Assembly: GCF_010586825.1 (NCBI RefSeq)
Contig: NZ_JAAAGB010000002.1
Span: forward strand, 124,001-188,000
DNA from: Draconibacterium mangrovi
Lineage (GTDB): Bacteria; Bacteroidota; Bacteroidia; Bacteroidales; Prolixibacteraceae
Reading direction: 5' to 3'
Length of the DNA: 64,000 nt
Shown: in pieces, positions 17,111-25,293 of the stretch
How the letters are laid out: every line of letters begins with the position of its first letter
Position numbering within the stretch: the stretch's first letter is position 1
The notes under the pieces: model-generated
Told to the model about the DNA's origin: nothing
The model's database searches: none
What the model saw: the letters and a program-made list of their open reading frames with translations, nothing else
Translations under genes and position numbers: made by a program

Positions 17111-17322
17111 TTATACATTTTTTTGGAGATTGAAAGAAATGATTAAAAACCATCAAGTTTGTTAAGCCGAGTTATATTGTCTGTATAGATAGATTTGAGA
17201 ATTCAATTTCTCAGCTGATAAAATCGTGTTCTTCTGCGTCAGAAATCATTTCAAATTTACAAGTTATAAATCAATATAAAGTGCCTTGAATTAATTAGGT
17301 TGCCCAATAGTTGCCCAAAATG

Positions 17323-17353
17323 AAAAAAGAGAATCGTTAAGATTCTCTTTTTT
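17323..17353 (-). terminator. Terminator of tRNA-Cys
   Basis: A 13-bp perfect inverted repeat (17323-17335 with 17341-17353) encloses a five-base loop. It is bordered by A and T runs and so could act in both directions. It lies 23 bases beyond the tRNA 3' end. A repeated TTGCCCAA motif sits just left of it at 17300-17318. Confidence 0.8.
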
Positions 17354-17375
17354 AGCTTGTTATATTTCTGCGATG

Positions 17376-17446
17376 AGGTTCCTGGCGGAGTCGAACCGCC
17401 GTACACGGTTTTGCAGACCGCTGCCTAGCCACTCGGCCAAGGAACC
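17376..17446 (-). tRNA. tRNA-Cys (anticodon GCA)
   Basis: 71 bases. The 7-bp acceptor stem pairs 17446-17440 with 17383-17377, the discriminator is U as required for Cys identity, the anticodon GCA is at 17414-17412, and the T arm contains GGTTCGACTCC. CCA is not encoded. It lies at the boundary between the prophage-like element on its 3' side and core genes on its 5' side, and is the likely integration site. Confidence 0.96.
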
Positions 17447-17464
17447 TTGTACGTTTTCGGACTG

Positions 17465-17494
17465 CAAAAATATAAAATTTTGCAGTTCTCGCAA
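17465..17494 (-). promoter_or_regulatory. Promoter of tRNA-Cys
   Basis: On the minus strand, TTG (17494-17492), a 19-bp spacer and TATTTTTG (17472-17465) match the Bacteroidota -33/-7 consensus. The predicted start is about 12 bases before the mature tRNA 5' end. Confidence 0.7.
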
Positions 17495-17942
17495 CATAAA
17501 AAATAAAATCGTGTTATTTTCTGCGTTCTTGCCAGTTTGCATTTACATGCAAGTCGCTGGCACCTAACTGCCAACCGATATCCGTCGATTTTGGATTATT
17601 TCCCTCGTGAAGCTCCCGCTTCTTTTCAGTAGTGCAAGATTTTCGGCACTTTCCTTCGTTTAAATTAGTCGAACTATAAAACATGAGTATAATGTTGAAT
17701 TATTTTTTTCGAAAATACGAAAAAAAAGTTCGAATAATTTGATAAATGTCAGTATTGGACTGGGGATTAAATATTTAATAACATGGGATTATATTAGTCG
17801 CGAGCTACAAGTATCGAGCTGCGAGTTTTTTCGATTAAAGTATTTCAGCATTAAAGCATTAAAGCATTTCAAATCTCAGTCCTTCATTCCTTCCATCCTT
17901 CGACTTCGCTCAGGATGACGTTCTGTAAACAGTGACCATAAA
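17495..17942. other. Gene-free boundary region with dispersed repeats
   Basis: No coding region is supported. It holds an inverted repeat of the GAGCT/AGCTGCGAG type (17798-17824) running into a T6 tract, a short direct repeat of AGCATTAA around 17848-17870, and the widespread hairpin repeat CATCCT...AGGATG at 17894-17917. It separates tRNA-Cys from folB. Confidence 0.5.
17894..17917. repeat. Dispersed CATCCTTCG...AGGATG palindromic repeat
   Basis: The unit is a 6-bp stem CATCCT/AGGATG around CGACTTCGCT, followed by ACG. It is a short interspersed palindrome that I recognise from many Bacteroidota genomes, usually in 3' intergenic space. It lies just downstream of the folB stop and could form a hairpin in that transcript. 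Confidence 0.6.
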
Positions 17943-18293
17943 TTATCGCTCCAGTGTAACGCTTACCCGTTCCATTTCGCCTCCCATTGGCGGATTCATT
18001 TTCGAGATTTTAACGCGGGCTTTATCAATTGCCGGGAACCTGTCGTAAAGGGTATCTAAAATTCGTTTGCTTACATTTTCCAACAAGGCTGATTTTATTT
18101 GCATCACTTCTTTTACGGTTTCATAAACCGCCTGGTAGTTGAGCGCGTCGTCGAGATTGTCTGATTTGGCAGCAGCATCGCAGTTTGTTTCCAGTCGCAA
18201 ATACACTTCAAAGTGGTTGCCAACAATTTGCTCGGCCGCAAAATGCCCGTGATAGGCATAAAATTTCATTCCCTCTATTTCAATTACTCCCAT
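17943..18293 (-). CDS. folB: Dihydroneopterin aldolase
   Basis: 116 residues, the normal size. The enzyme cleaves 7,8-dihydroneopterin to 6-hydroxymethyl-dihydropterin and glycolaldehyde in folate synthesis. Motifs: the N-terminal FYAYHGHFAAEQIVGNHF with conserved Glu21, the central LNYQAVYETVKEVM helix and the C-terminal RVKISKMNPPMGG containing the catalytic-type Lys98. It is divergent from glnS with 110 bp between the starts, in which each direction has a -7-like box (CAAAAGTA at 18315-18322 on the minus strand). Confidence 0.95.
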   Translation of the reverse strand: MGVIEIEGMKFYAYHGHFAAEQIVGNHFEVYLRLETNCDAAAKSDNLDDALNYQAVYETVKEVMQIKSALLENVSKRILDTLYDRFPAIDKARVKISKMNPPMGGEMERVSVTLER

Positions 18294-18363
18294 CCCTAAT
18301 TAATATTATTGCAACAAAAGTAATAATTTGAACAGGTGTTAAGTGTACTCACAAATCATTTTT

Positions 18364-18371
18364 TAATTTTG
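18364..18371 (+). promoter_or_regulatory. -7 box of glnS promoter
   Basis: TAATTTTG matches TAnnTTTG exactly and lies 33 bases upstream of the glnS ATG. The -33 element is degenerate. Confidence 0.45.
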
Positions 18372-18403
18372 TAGCCTTATTCAATAGGGGATAAATCAAG
18401 AAA

Positions 18404-20107
18404 ATGGCAGAAAAAAATACAAATACTAATGCTGAAGCGCCCAAAAGGGCCAACTTTATTCATGCACAAATCGACGCCGATTTGGCCGCAGGGAAAAATG
18501 ATAATCGTGTACACACACGCTTTCCCCCCGAACCCAATGGTTATTTACACATTGGCCACGCCAAATCGATCTGTTTAAATTTCGGTTTGGCGCAAAAATA
18601 CGGAGGTAAAACAAACCTTCGTTTCGACGATACCAACCCATCAAAAGAGGAAACAGAATATGTTGAATCGATTATGGAAGATGTGCGTTGGTTGGGTTTC
18701 GACTGGGAGGATCGTTTGTATTACGCATCCGATAATTTCCCAAAATTACATGCTTTTGCCGTTAAATTGATTGAAGAAGGCAAAGCTTATGTCGACGACC
18801 AAAATGCTGAAACCATAAGCGAGCAAAAAGGAACGCCGCAGAAACCCGGAACTGAAAGTCCGTTCAGAAATCGTTCGGTTCAAACAAACCTCGATTTATT
18901 TGAGCGAATGACAATGGGCGAATTTAACGAGGGAGAGAAAGTGCTGCGTGCAAAAATAGATATGGAATCGCCGAACATGCACATGCGAGATCCGATTATT
19001 TACCGGATAATGAAAGCCGAACATCACCGCACCGGAAATAACTGGTGTGTGTATCCGATGTACGATTTTGCGCACGGTCAGTGCGATTACTGGGAAGGAA
19101 TTACACATTCCATCTGTACGTTGGAGTTCGAGGTGCACCGTCCGTTGTACGACTGGTTTATTGATCAGTTAAAAGATTCGGATTACCGTCCGCGTCAGAT
19201 TGAGTTTTCGCGTTTGAACCTTACGTACACTGTAATGAGCAAACGTAAATTACTGGAGTTGGTGAAAGACAATCACGTAAGAGGTTGGGACGATCCAAGG
19301 ATGCCAACTATTTCGGGTTTACGCCGAAGAGGTTACACGCCTGAATCGATCCGTAATTTTTCGGATAAAATTGGCGTAACAAAAGTGGATGGAACAACCG
19401 ATGTGTCGTTGCTGGAATTCAGCGTACGCGATCACCTGAATAAAATTGCACAGCGCGTAATGGGCGTGCTTGATCCGCTAAAAGTGGTTATTACCAATTA
19501 TCCTGAGGATAAAGAAGAAATATTAAGTGCCGTGAACAACCCGGAAGATGAGTCGATGGGACGCCGTGATGTACCATTTTCACGCGAAGTTTATATCGAA
19601 CAAAGCGACTTTATGGAAGATCCTCCACGTAAGTTCTTCCGTTTGGGGCCCGACCGCGAGGTGCGTTTACGCTACGGTTACCTGATAAAATGTAACGAAG
19701 TTATTAAAGACGAAAACGGCAAAATCGTTGAGCTGCACTGTACTTACGATCCCGAGTCAAAAGGAGGAAAATCTTCCGATGGCAGAAAAGTAAAAGGTGT
19801 GGTACACTGGGTATCGGCAAAACATGCTGTTAAATCAGAAGTGCGCCTGTACGATCGTTTGTTTACCGACGAAGAGCCGGATGGACACAAGGATGTAGAC
19901 TTTAAAGAGTTTATGAACCCTGAGTCGTTAAATGTGCTGAATAACTGTTACCTGGAGCCATTTGTAAAAACAGCTAAACCGCTCGATCATTTTCAGTTTG
20001 AACGAATGGGCTACTTTAACATGGATCCGGATTCAACACCCGAACTGCCGGTGTTTAACCGAACGGTTCCGTTGCGTGATTCGTGGGCAAAAGCACAAAA
20101 GAAATAA
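18404..20107 (+). CDS. glnS: Glutaminyl-tRNA synthetase
   Basis: 567 residues, the typical length of the bacterial GlnRS. It charges tRNA-Gln with glutamine using ATP. The class I HIGH signature is in [17 protein letters not shown], the KMSKS-like motif is [11 protein letters not shown], and the segment [18 protein letters not shown] is highly characteristic. The C-terminal anticodon-binding beta-barrels are present up to [12 protein letters not shown] strong terminator follows directly, so it is a single-gene transcript. Confidence 0.97.
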   Translation: MAEKNTNTNAEAPKRANFIHAQIDADLAAGKNDNRVHTRFPPEPNGYLHIGHAKSICLNFGLAQKYGGKTNLRFDDTNPSKEETEYVESIMEDVRWLGFDWEDRLYYASDNFPKLHAFAVKLIEEGKAYVDDQNAETISEQKGTPQKPGTESPFRNRSVQTNLDLFERMTMGEFNEGEKVLRAKIDMESPNMHMRDPIIYRIMKAEHHRTGNNWCVYPMYDFAHGQCDYWEGITHSICTLEFEVHRPLYDWFIDQLKDSDYRPRQIEFSRLNLTYTVMSKRKLLELVKDNHVRGWDDPRMPTISGLRRRGYTPESIRNFSDKIGVTKVDGTTDVSLLEFSVRDHLNKIAQRVMGVLDPLKVVITNYPEDKEEILSAVNNPEDESMGRRDVPFSREVYIEQSDFMEDPPRKFFRLGPDREVRLRYGYLIKCNEVIKDENGKIVELHCTYDPESKGGKSSDGRKVKGVVHWVSAKHAVKSEVRLYDRLFTDEEPDGHKDVDFKEFMNPESLNVLNNCYLEPFVKTAKPLDHFQFERMGYFNMDPDSTPELPVFNRTVPLRDSWAKAQKK

Positions 20108-20111
20108 AAAC

Positions 20112-20148
20112 AAAAAGGTTGTTTTCGTATCGGAAACAACCTTTTTTT
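20112..20148 (+). terminator. Terminator of glnS
   Basis: A near-perfect inverted repeat (AAAAAGGTTGTTT / AAACAACCTTTTT) with a short loop around TATC and a T run, immediately after the stop codon. Confidence 0.9.
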
Positions 20149-20173
20149 ATGAAGATCTAATTAAAAAATTTTC

Positions 20174-20236
20174 GCCCCCTAAATCCCCCGAAGGGGGACA
20201 GTTCCTCTCCGCCAATTGGCGGAAGGTTAGGGGGGA
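20174..20236. repeat. Palindromic CCCCCTAAATCCCCC repeat
   Basis: A two-armed structure. CCCCCTAAATCCCCCGAAGG lies at the left and a GGTTAGGGGG arm at the right, with an inner GGGGGA arm and a CCGCCAATTGGCGG palindrome between. This is a known type of interspersed element in Bacteroidota intergenic DNA. A related copy occurs at 28602-28650. Confidence 0.6.
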
Positions 20237-20401
20237 ACATCAGTTTTATAGCTGTTACCCTGAAATAATGAATGTCTGAATGCTGATTTCATTGGCAAAT
20301 TCTCCGCAAAGTTACTTTCCCGTTAATACCAACATATACCCATTTACCGATTCATAACCTATGTTAACCGAATGTAAACTGTTTGGCCGGCTTGCGATTT
20401 C

Positions 20402-20409
20402 TACTTTTG
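20402..20409 (+). promoter_or_regulatory. -7 box upstream of the LiaF-like operon
   Basis: TACTTTTG matches TAnnTTTG, 25 bases before the first ATG of the operon. A TTTG at 20382-20385 could be the -33 element, although the 16-bp spacing is short. Confidence 0.45.
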
Positions 20410-20434
20410 ATGCGTAAATGTAAAAAACACTATC

Positions 20435-20824
20435 ATGGAAAAAGTGCCACAGGAAAGAACGCAAAAAAAGGAAAACTCAAAAGAAGTCTTGGCTTTGGTT
20501 TTAATCGGTATTGGTTTGGTATGGATACTAAAACAAACCGGTTTCTTTTTTGATTTTCCGTTTTTAAACTTTCATGACATTTTTAGTCCTGTAAGAAACG
20601 TTTTTCATGGAATAGGGCATTTTGTTTTTTCATGGCCTGTTATTTTGATCATTATCGGTGCAGTGTTAATGGCCGGCAAACGTTCCGGCGGTTTGATACT
20701 GCTAATTATTGGAGGAATATTTTTATTGCCAAAACTGATTTTCATATCAGGAGCGGCAATTGTGTTTTTGTTCCCGGTAATCTTAATTGCCGTAGGAATT
20801 GGGTTAATTGCGCGTTTGTTTTAG
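20435..20824 (+). CDS. LiaI/LiaF-type transmembrane protein
   Basis: 129 residues. After a polar N-terminus come hydrophobic segments of the repeated glycine-rich form seen in LiaF/DUF5668 N-termini: VLALVLIGIGLVWILKQTGF, SWPVILIIIGAVLMAG and FLFPVILIAVGIGLIARLF. It lacks the C-terminal soluble LiaF domain. It starts the operon of LiaF-like protein, sensor kinase and regulator, so it probably takes part in envelope-stress sensing in the inner membrane. A gap of about 90 bp separates it from the next gene. Confidence 0.7.
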   Translation: MEKVPQERTQKKENSKEVLALVLIGIGLVWILKQTGFFFDFPFLNFHDIFSPVRNVFHGIGHFVFSWPVILIIIGAVLMAGKRSGGLILLIIGGIFLLPKLIFISGAAIVFLFPVILIAVGIGLIARLF

Positions 20825-20913
20825 CCCGTAGTTGCGAAAGAAAGTAAATCCGCTAAAAAAATGGACAGTGTTTAGAGGATTATCAATATTTTAGGACAGT
20901 TAAAACTTTTATC

Positions 20914-21636
20914 ATGGATAATAAACCGGAGAGTACAAACAGAAGAGCCTTTTTGGGCTTATTTCTAATTGTGGTAGGTGCACTGTGGATTTTCGAGCGC
21001 CTCGATCTTATTCCTTCATTTTGGAACGATATTCTGATCTCGTGGCAAATGTTACTTATCGGAATTGGGGTCTTCTCCATAATCGGAGGGAATAAAACCA
21101 CAGGAACAGTTTTAATTGTAATCGGAGGTTTCTTTTTGATTCCGGAAGTGGCTCATATCCCTTATGAATTACGACGAATAGGCTGGCCGGTATTAATTAT
21201 CGGTATTGGCGTGGCAATTCTGGTAACGCACTCCGGAAAACGAAACCCTTTTGAAGGACCCAATTTTAATCCGGGTGATCAAAAAGGGCAGGACTACTTC
21301 GATGATTTTGTGATCTTCGGAGGTCGTGAGGTGTATGTAAATTCGCAAAACTTTATGGGCGGAAAAACCACTTCGGTTTTTGGCGGAACAGAGTACGATC
21401 TTCGTCAGGCAAAACTTTCGGCCAATGGTGCTGTTATCGACACGCTGGCGTTATTTGGCGGCTGCGGTTTTAAAGTACCACCCGACTGGACGGTAAAAAA
21501 TGAAGTAACGGCTATTTTTGGTGGTTATACCGATAAACGCGGTGCTTCGTTGAATCAAATTGTTCCCGACCCGTCGAAAACGCTGGTGATAAAAGGTTTT
21601 GCGGCTTTTGGCGGCGTAGAGATCAAATACCTGTAA
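20914..21636 (+). CDS. LiaF-like cell-envelope stress protein
   Basis: 240 residues. The N-terminal half has four membrane helices of the DUF5668 type (FLGLFLIVVGALWIFERLDL; WPVLIIGIGVAILVTHSGK). The C-terminal half is the strand-rich LiaF/YvqF-type domain with repeated FGG turns (FGGREVYVNSQNFMGGKTTS, VFGGTEYDLRQAKL, FGGVEIKYL). In Firmicutes LiaF holds a kinase-response system in check. Here it ends one base before a LytS-type kinase, strongly suggesting the same regulatory partnership. Confidence 0.8.
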   Translation: MDNKPESTNRRAFLGLFLIVVGALWIFERLDLIPSFWNDILISWQMLLIGIGVFSIIGGNKTTGTVLIVIGGFFLIPEVAHIPYELRRIGWPVLIIGIGVAILVTHSGKRNPFEGPNFNPGDQKGQDYFDDFVIFGGREVYVNSQNFMGGKTTSVFGGTEYDLRQAKLSANGAVIDTLALFGGCGFKVPPDWTVKNEVTAIFGGYTDKRGASLNQIVPDPSKTLVIKGFAAFGGVEIKYL

Positions 21637-21637
21637 C

Positions 21638-22687
21638 ATGGATTTTAGGCATCCCTTTATAAAATCTCCACGGTTGGCCATTTCGTATGTTGCGTTTTGG
21701 TTGATACTGGCAGTGGTAATGGTTTTAGTGGTTGTTTCGGTTGGCGAAAGTGATTTTATTACCGCCATGACCGAACGTTTTGCCTACATTATCCTTTTCG
21801 GATTTTTAGGAATTGCCATCTGGTATGTCATAAAATTCAGTACCCTTGAAGATAACAGTGTTGGCCGTGTAATTCTGGCCCATGTTATTGCCGCCACCAT
21901 AATCGTTTTAATTTGGCTTTACATTGGTACGGTAATTACAAAACTTATAAATCCGGGGCAGTTAAAGGAAGATCATAACTATCTGTTCACCGGGCTTTAT
22001 AACGGATATTTGCTTTATACATTTAATGTGGTGTTTTTCTATGCTGTAAATTATTACCTGGCATTTAAAGAAAAAACCAAAAACGAAACCAAGCTAAAAG
22101 CGCTGGTGAAAGAAGCCGAATTACATGCCTTAAAATCGCAGATCAATCCGCACTTTTTGTTTAACAGTTTGAACAGCATTTCGTCGCTTACAATGACCGA
22201 TCCGGCAAAAGCACAGGAAATGGTGATCAACCTTTCGCAATTAATGCGTTATTCGCTTAAACACGACCAGAGCGAAAAAGTAACTGTTCAGCAGGAAATA
22301 GATAATAACAAGCTGTATTTAAAAATTGAGAAAGTACGTTTTGGTAAAAAACTGAACCCGGTTTTTGCAGTTGAAGAGAATTGTTTAAAGGCTGTAATTC
22401 CGAATATGATACTTCAACCGTTGTACGAAAATGCCATAAAATATGGTGTGTACGAAGCTACCGAAACCATAGATGTAATTACGCATTGCCGCTGCGATAA
22501 TGATAAACTGGTGGTAACCATCAGCAATACTTATGATAAAAATGTATTAAGCAAAAAAGGTGAGGGAATCGGATTGCGTAATATCCGCGACCGCCTGCAG
22601 GTGATCTACGGAAACCCGCATTTGCTGAAAATTGAAGACAAACAAAACGAATTTACCGTAACTTTAACCATTCCTCAAAAATTGTAA
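21638..22687 (+). CDS. LytS-family sensor histidine kinase
   Basis: 349 residues. Four N-terminal membrane helices occupy about residues 10-145. The His_kinase (PF06580-type) phosphorylation motif is LKSQINPHFLFNSLNSISSL, and the ATPase part has LQPLYENAIKYGV (N box) and GEGIGLRNIRDRLQVIYG (G box). It is encoded between the LiaF-like gene and its LytTR response regulator with gaps of only 1 and 3 bases, so it is translationally coupled to both. Likely phosphorylates the regulator at 22691 in response to envelope stress. Confidence 0.9.
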   Translation: MDFRHPFIKSPRLAISYVAFWLILAVVMVLVVVSVGESDFITAMTERFAYIILFGFLGIAIWYVIKFSTLEDNSVGRVILAHVIAATIIVLIWLYIGTVITKLINPGQLKEDHNYLFTGLYNGYLLYTFNVVFFYAVNYYLAFKEKTKNETKLKALVKEAELHALKSQINPHFLFNSLNSISSLTMTDPAKAQEMVINLSQLMRYSLKHDQSEKVTVQQEIDNNKLYLKIEKVRFGKKLNPVFAVEENCLKAVIPNMILQPLYENAIKYGVYEATETIDVITHCRCDNDKLVVTISNTYDKNVLSKKGEGIGLRNIRDRLQVIYGNPHLLKIEDKQNEFTVTLTIPQKL

Positions 22688-22690
22688 ACC

Positions 22691-23440
22691 ATGACTGAAA
22701 AATTGCGCACAATAATAGTTGAAGATGAAGAGCTGGCTCGTAACCTGATGAAGTCGTTTCTGGCCGATAATGAAGCTATTGAACTGATTGCAGAATGTGA
22801 AAACGGCTTTGAAGGCGTAAAACAAATCAACGACTTAAAACCCGACCTGGTTTTTCTTGATATCCAAATGCCAAAGATTACAGGTTTTGAGCTATTGGAA
22901 TTGCTCGAGCACAAACCGCAGATAATATTTGCAACAGCTTACGATCAGTATGCGTTAAAAGCCTTTGATTATAACGCAGCCGATTATTTGCTAAAACCTT
23001 ACTCAAAAGATCGATTGGATGAGGCCATTCAGAAAGTTTTGGAGCGCATTCAAACCGAAGGAAAAGAGTCGGATGTGGCAGAAAAAGTAAGCAATTTCCC
23101 AAAAGATGAATACCTCGACCGTATTGTGGTTAAGGATCGTCATAAAATTCATATCGCCCCGGTTGATGCGGTACGTTACATCGAATCGATGGACGATTAT
23201 GTAATGATTTACACCACCGAAGGCCGCTGGATGAAACAAAAAACCATGAAGTATTTCGAGAATACTTTGAATCCGAAAAACTTTGTGCGTATTCACCGCA
23301 GCTACATAGTAAAGGTCGACGAGATCGGGGAAATCCAGCAATACGAGAAGGAATCGTACATCGTTATTCTACACGACAAAACGAAATTAAAAGTCAGCAA
23401 AACTGGTTATAAAAATCTGAAGGGTGTGCTGAATTTCTAA
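22691..23440 (+). CDS. LytTR-family response regulator
   Basis: 249 residues. The receiver domain (about 1-120) has the acidic pocket EDEE, phospho-acceptor Asp57 in PDLVFLDIQMPKITG and the conserved YLLKPYSKDRL lysine. The LytTR DNA-binding domain (about 145-249) contains VRYIESMDDYVMIYT and NFVRIHRSYIVKVDEI. It is the partner of the kinase ending three bases upstream and closes the LiaF-like operon. It probably regulates that operon. Confidence 0.92.
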   Translation: MTEKLRTIIVEDEELARNLMKSFLADNEAIELIAECENGFEGVKQINDLKPDLVFLDIQMPKITGFELLELLEHKPQIIFATAYDQYALKAFDYNAADYLLKPYSKDRLDEAIQKVLERIQTEGKESDVAEKVSNFPKDEYLDRIVVKDRHKIHIAPVDAVRYIESMDDYVMIYTTEGRWMKQKTMKYFENTLNPKNFVRIHRSYIVKVDEIGEIQQYEKESYIVILHDKTKLKVSKTGYKNLKGVLNF

Positions 23441-23494
23441 AGTTTATGAGAAGATATATCCGAAAGAACAATGTAGTCCTCAAATAGAAAACCT

Positions 23495-25102
23495 GTGATA
23501 TTAAATCGAAAAAAGAAGAAACGGGAAGAGTTGCAAAACACTTTTGGAGAAGTTAAAGACGACTCGTTTCATTTTGATTTAATTGAACGGTATTTTCGGG
23601 CAAAAGATAATTCGAACGCTTTTCAGACGCTTTCTGATAAAACATGCAACGACCTCGATTTTAACGAGCTCTTCATGTTTGTCGACCGCACTCATTCAAA
23701 AGTGGGGCAGCAGTACTTGTATCAAACCCTTCGAACAATTCCAAAGTCGGGTAATACTTTTGATGAAATATTGGTTGATCGTTTTCTGAATGATCTCGAG
23801 TTCAGAACTTCAGTACAACTTCAACTCGAGGAATTAAAAAGTAATGATGCCTGTTACATTAGCACACTTTTCCAGGAGGAACACCAAAAAGCACCCAAAT
23901 GGTTTTTCGTAACCAAAATTTTATCGGTACTGAGTTTAGTATCAGTTCTTTTTATTCCAGTATTTCAACAAGTCATATTTTTTCTGTTCGGGATTTTCAT
24001 CATAAACATGGTGATTCATTTCTGGAATAAAAGAAATCTGTATCAATATCTAGGATCGATACCACAGCTACTGCGCTTAACAAAAGTTGCAGCCGAGCTT
24101 TATAGAGATGAGCGGCTTGCCCCTCAAAATCGCGAGCTAGAGAAATCGCTCAAAGCCATTTCGGGCATAAAAAGAAGGCTGTCGTTCTTCCGGCTGGAAG
24201 CCAAAATGGATAATGATATCGCTGCTTTGGTGGCAGGTTTTATCGAACTGTTCAAAATACTGTTTCTTATTGAACCGCTTTTTTTGTTTGGCGTATTAAA
24301 AAGGCTTGATTCCATGCGCCGTGAAATGGATGAAATGTTCAGCTTTGTCGGAAAAATTGACGTTTTATTATCGGTTGCATCGCTTCGGAAAGGCGCACCC
24401 AAATACTGTATTCCTAAAATTAGTACGCAGGCAAAAAAACTTCAGGCTAAAAATTTGTATCATCCCCTGGTGTCTGACTGTGTTGAAAATGATATTGAAA
24501 TTGATCAGAAATCAGTTTTACTTACCGGATCAAATATGTCGGGTAAAACAACTTTTATTCGAACGGTTGGCACAAATGTAATTACCGGGCAAACGTTGAA
24601 TACTTGTTTTGCAGCCGATTTTGAAATGCCACGAATGAGGGTGTTTTCGGCTATCAGAATCAGCGATGATCTACTGAATGATAAGAGCTATTATTTCGAA
24701 GAAGTTCTAACAATAAAAACAATGTTGGAAGCCGGTAATGAGAATGTTCCCAACTTATTTTTACTCGACGAAATATTCAAGGGGACCAATACCATTGAGC
24801 GGATTTCGGCAGGAAAGGCAGTGCTTTCTTCCTTGGCAGATGCTGGTAATATTGTGCTGGTTTCAACACATGATATTGAATTGGCAGATCTGCTTCATGA
24901 TGAATATGCATTGTTTCATTTCAGTGAAAAAGTGAACCATAAAACGGTGGATTTTGACTACCGGATAAAAGATGGCAAGTTGAAAACAAGAAATGCGATC
25001 CGTATTCTGGAAATAAATGATTATCCCGAAAGTATCACTAAGGAAGCGAATAGTATATCTAATGTGTTGGATAAGAATAATCAAAACAGAGCTGTTCGCT
25101 AG
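23495..25102 (+). CDS. Membrane-anchored MutS-family ATPase
   Basis: 535 residues from a GTG; no ATG is available nearby and the frame is closed upstream. Two hydrophobic helices lie at about residues 135-175 (VLSLVSVLFIPVFQQVIFFL...FGIFIINMVIHFW), between an N-terminal lever-like region and helical middle. The C-terminal MutS ATPase domain has Walker A LTGSNMSGKTTF, the ST motif region and Walker B NLFLLDEIFKGTNTIER, followed by STHD. It lacks the mismatch-binding N-terminal domain of MutS1 and the Smr domain of MutS2. This family is common in Bacteroidota; its substrate is unknown. Confidence 0.85.
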   Translation: MILNRKKKKREELQNTFGEVKDDSFHFDLIERYFRAKDNSNAFQTLSDKTCNDLDFNELFMFVDRTHSKVGQQYLYQTLRTIPKSGNTFDEILVDRFLNDLEFRTSVQLQLEELKSNDACYISTLFQEEHQKAPKWFFVTKILSVLSLVSVLFIPVFQQVIFFLFGIFIINMVIHFWNKRNLYQYLGSIPQLLRLTKVAAELYRDERLAPQNRELEKSLKAISGIKRRLSFFRLEAKMDNDIAALVAGFIELFKILFLIEPLFLFGVLKRLDSMRREMDEMFSFVGKIDVLLSVASLRKGAPKYCIPKISTQAKKLQAKNLYHPLVSDCVENDIEIDQKSVLLTGSNMSGKTTFIRTVGTNVITGQTLNTCFAADFEMPRMRVFSAIRISDDLLNDKSYYFEEVLTIKTMLEAGNENVPNLFLLDEIFKGTNTIERISAGKAVLSSLADAGNIVLVSTHDIELADLLHDEYALFHFSEKVNHKTVDFDYRIKDGKLKTRNAIRILEINDYPESITKEANSISNVLDKNNQNRAVR

Positions 25103-25216
25103 ATCATACCGGATCTCTTAATCTTTAAAATACCGAAGTTTTCCTTCGTGACATAAATCTTCTTTCAAAAGCTTATTATTTCTTATATTAAGCGCAAAAT
25201 AAGACTGAACCTAATC

Positions 25217-25249
25217 TTGTTGATAGTAGCCAAAAGCGGATAATATTTG
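25217..25249 (+). promoter_or_regulatory. Probable promoter of the BNR/VPS10-like gene
   Basis: TTG (25220-25222), a 19-bp spacer and AATATTTG (25242-25249) match the -33/-7 consensus with one mismatch. The start codon is 45 bases downstream. Confidence 0.45.
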
Positions 25250-25293
25250 TCCCATTTTATCATACAATGAATTCACTCATTTAAAATAATTCT

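Larger units (their letters stand above)
1..17375. mobile_element. Right arm of a prophage-like element ending at tRNA-Cys
   Basis: Virion-type genes (1-5190) are followed by about 12 kb of short, AT-richer, mostly unrecognised genes, regulators, an insertion sequence and a toxin-antitoxin-like operon. The stretch stops at the 3' end of a tRNA-Cys gene, after which core genes (folB, glnS) begin. tRNA 3' ends are classical integration sites for tyrosine-recombinase phages and islands, and the orientation fits: the element lies on the 3' side of the tRNA. No integrase, terminase or portal gene is in the window, so the left end and the second attachment copy are outside it. The exact junction is inferred, not seen. 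Confidence 0.55.

Noticed and set aside
17360-17567. Short frames on both strands across tRNA-Cys
   Set aside because: They are explained by the tRNA gene and its promoter region.
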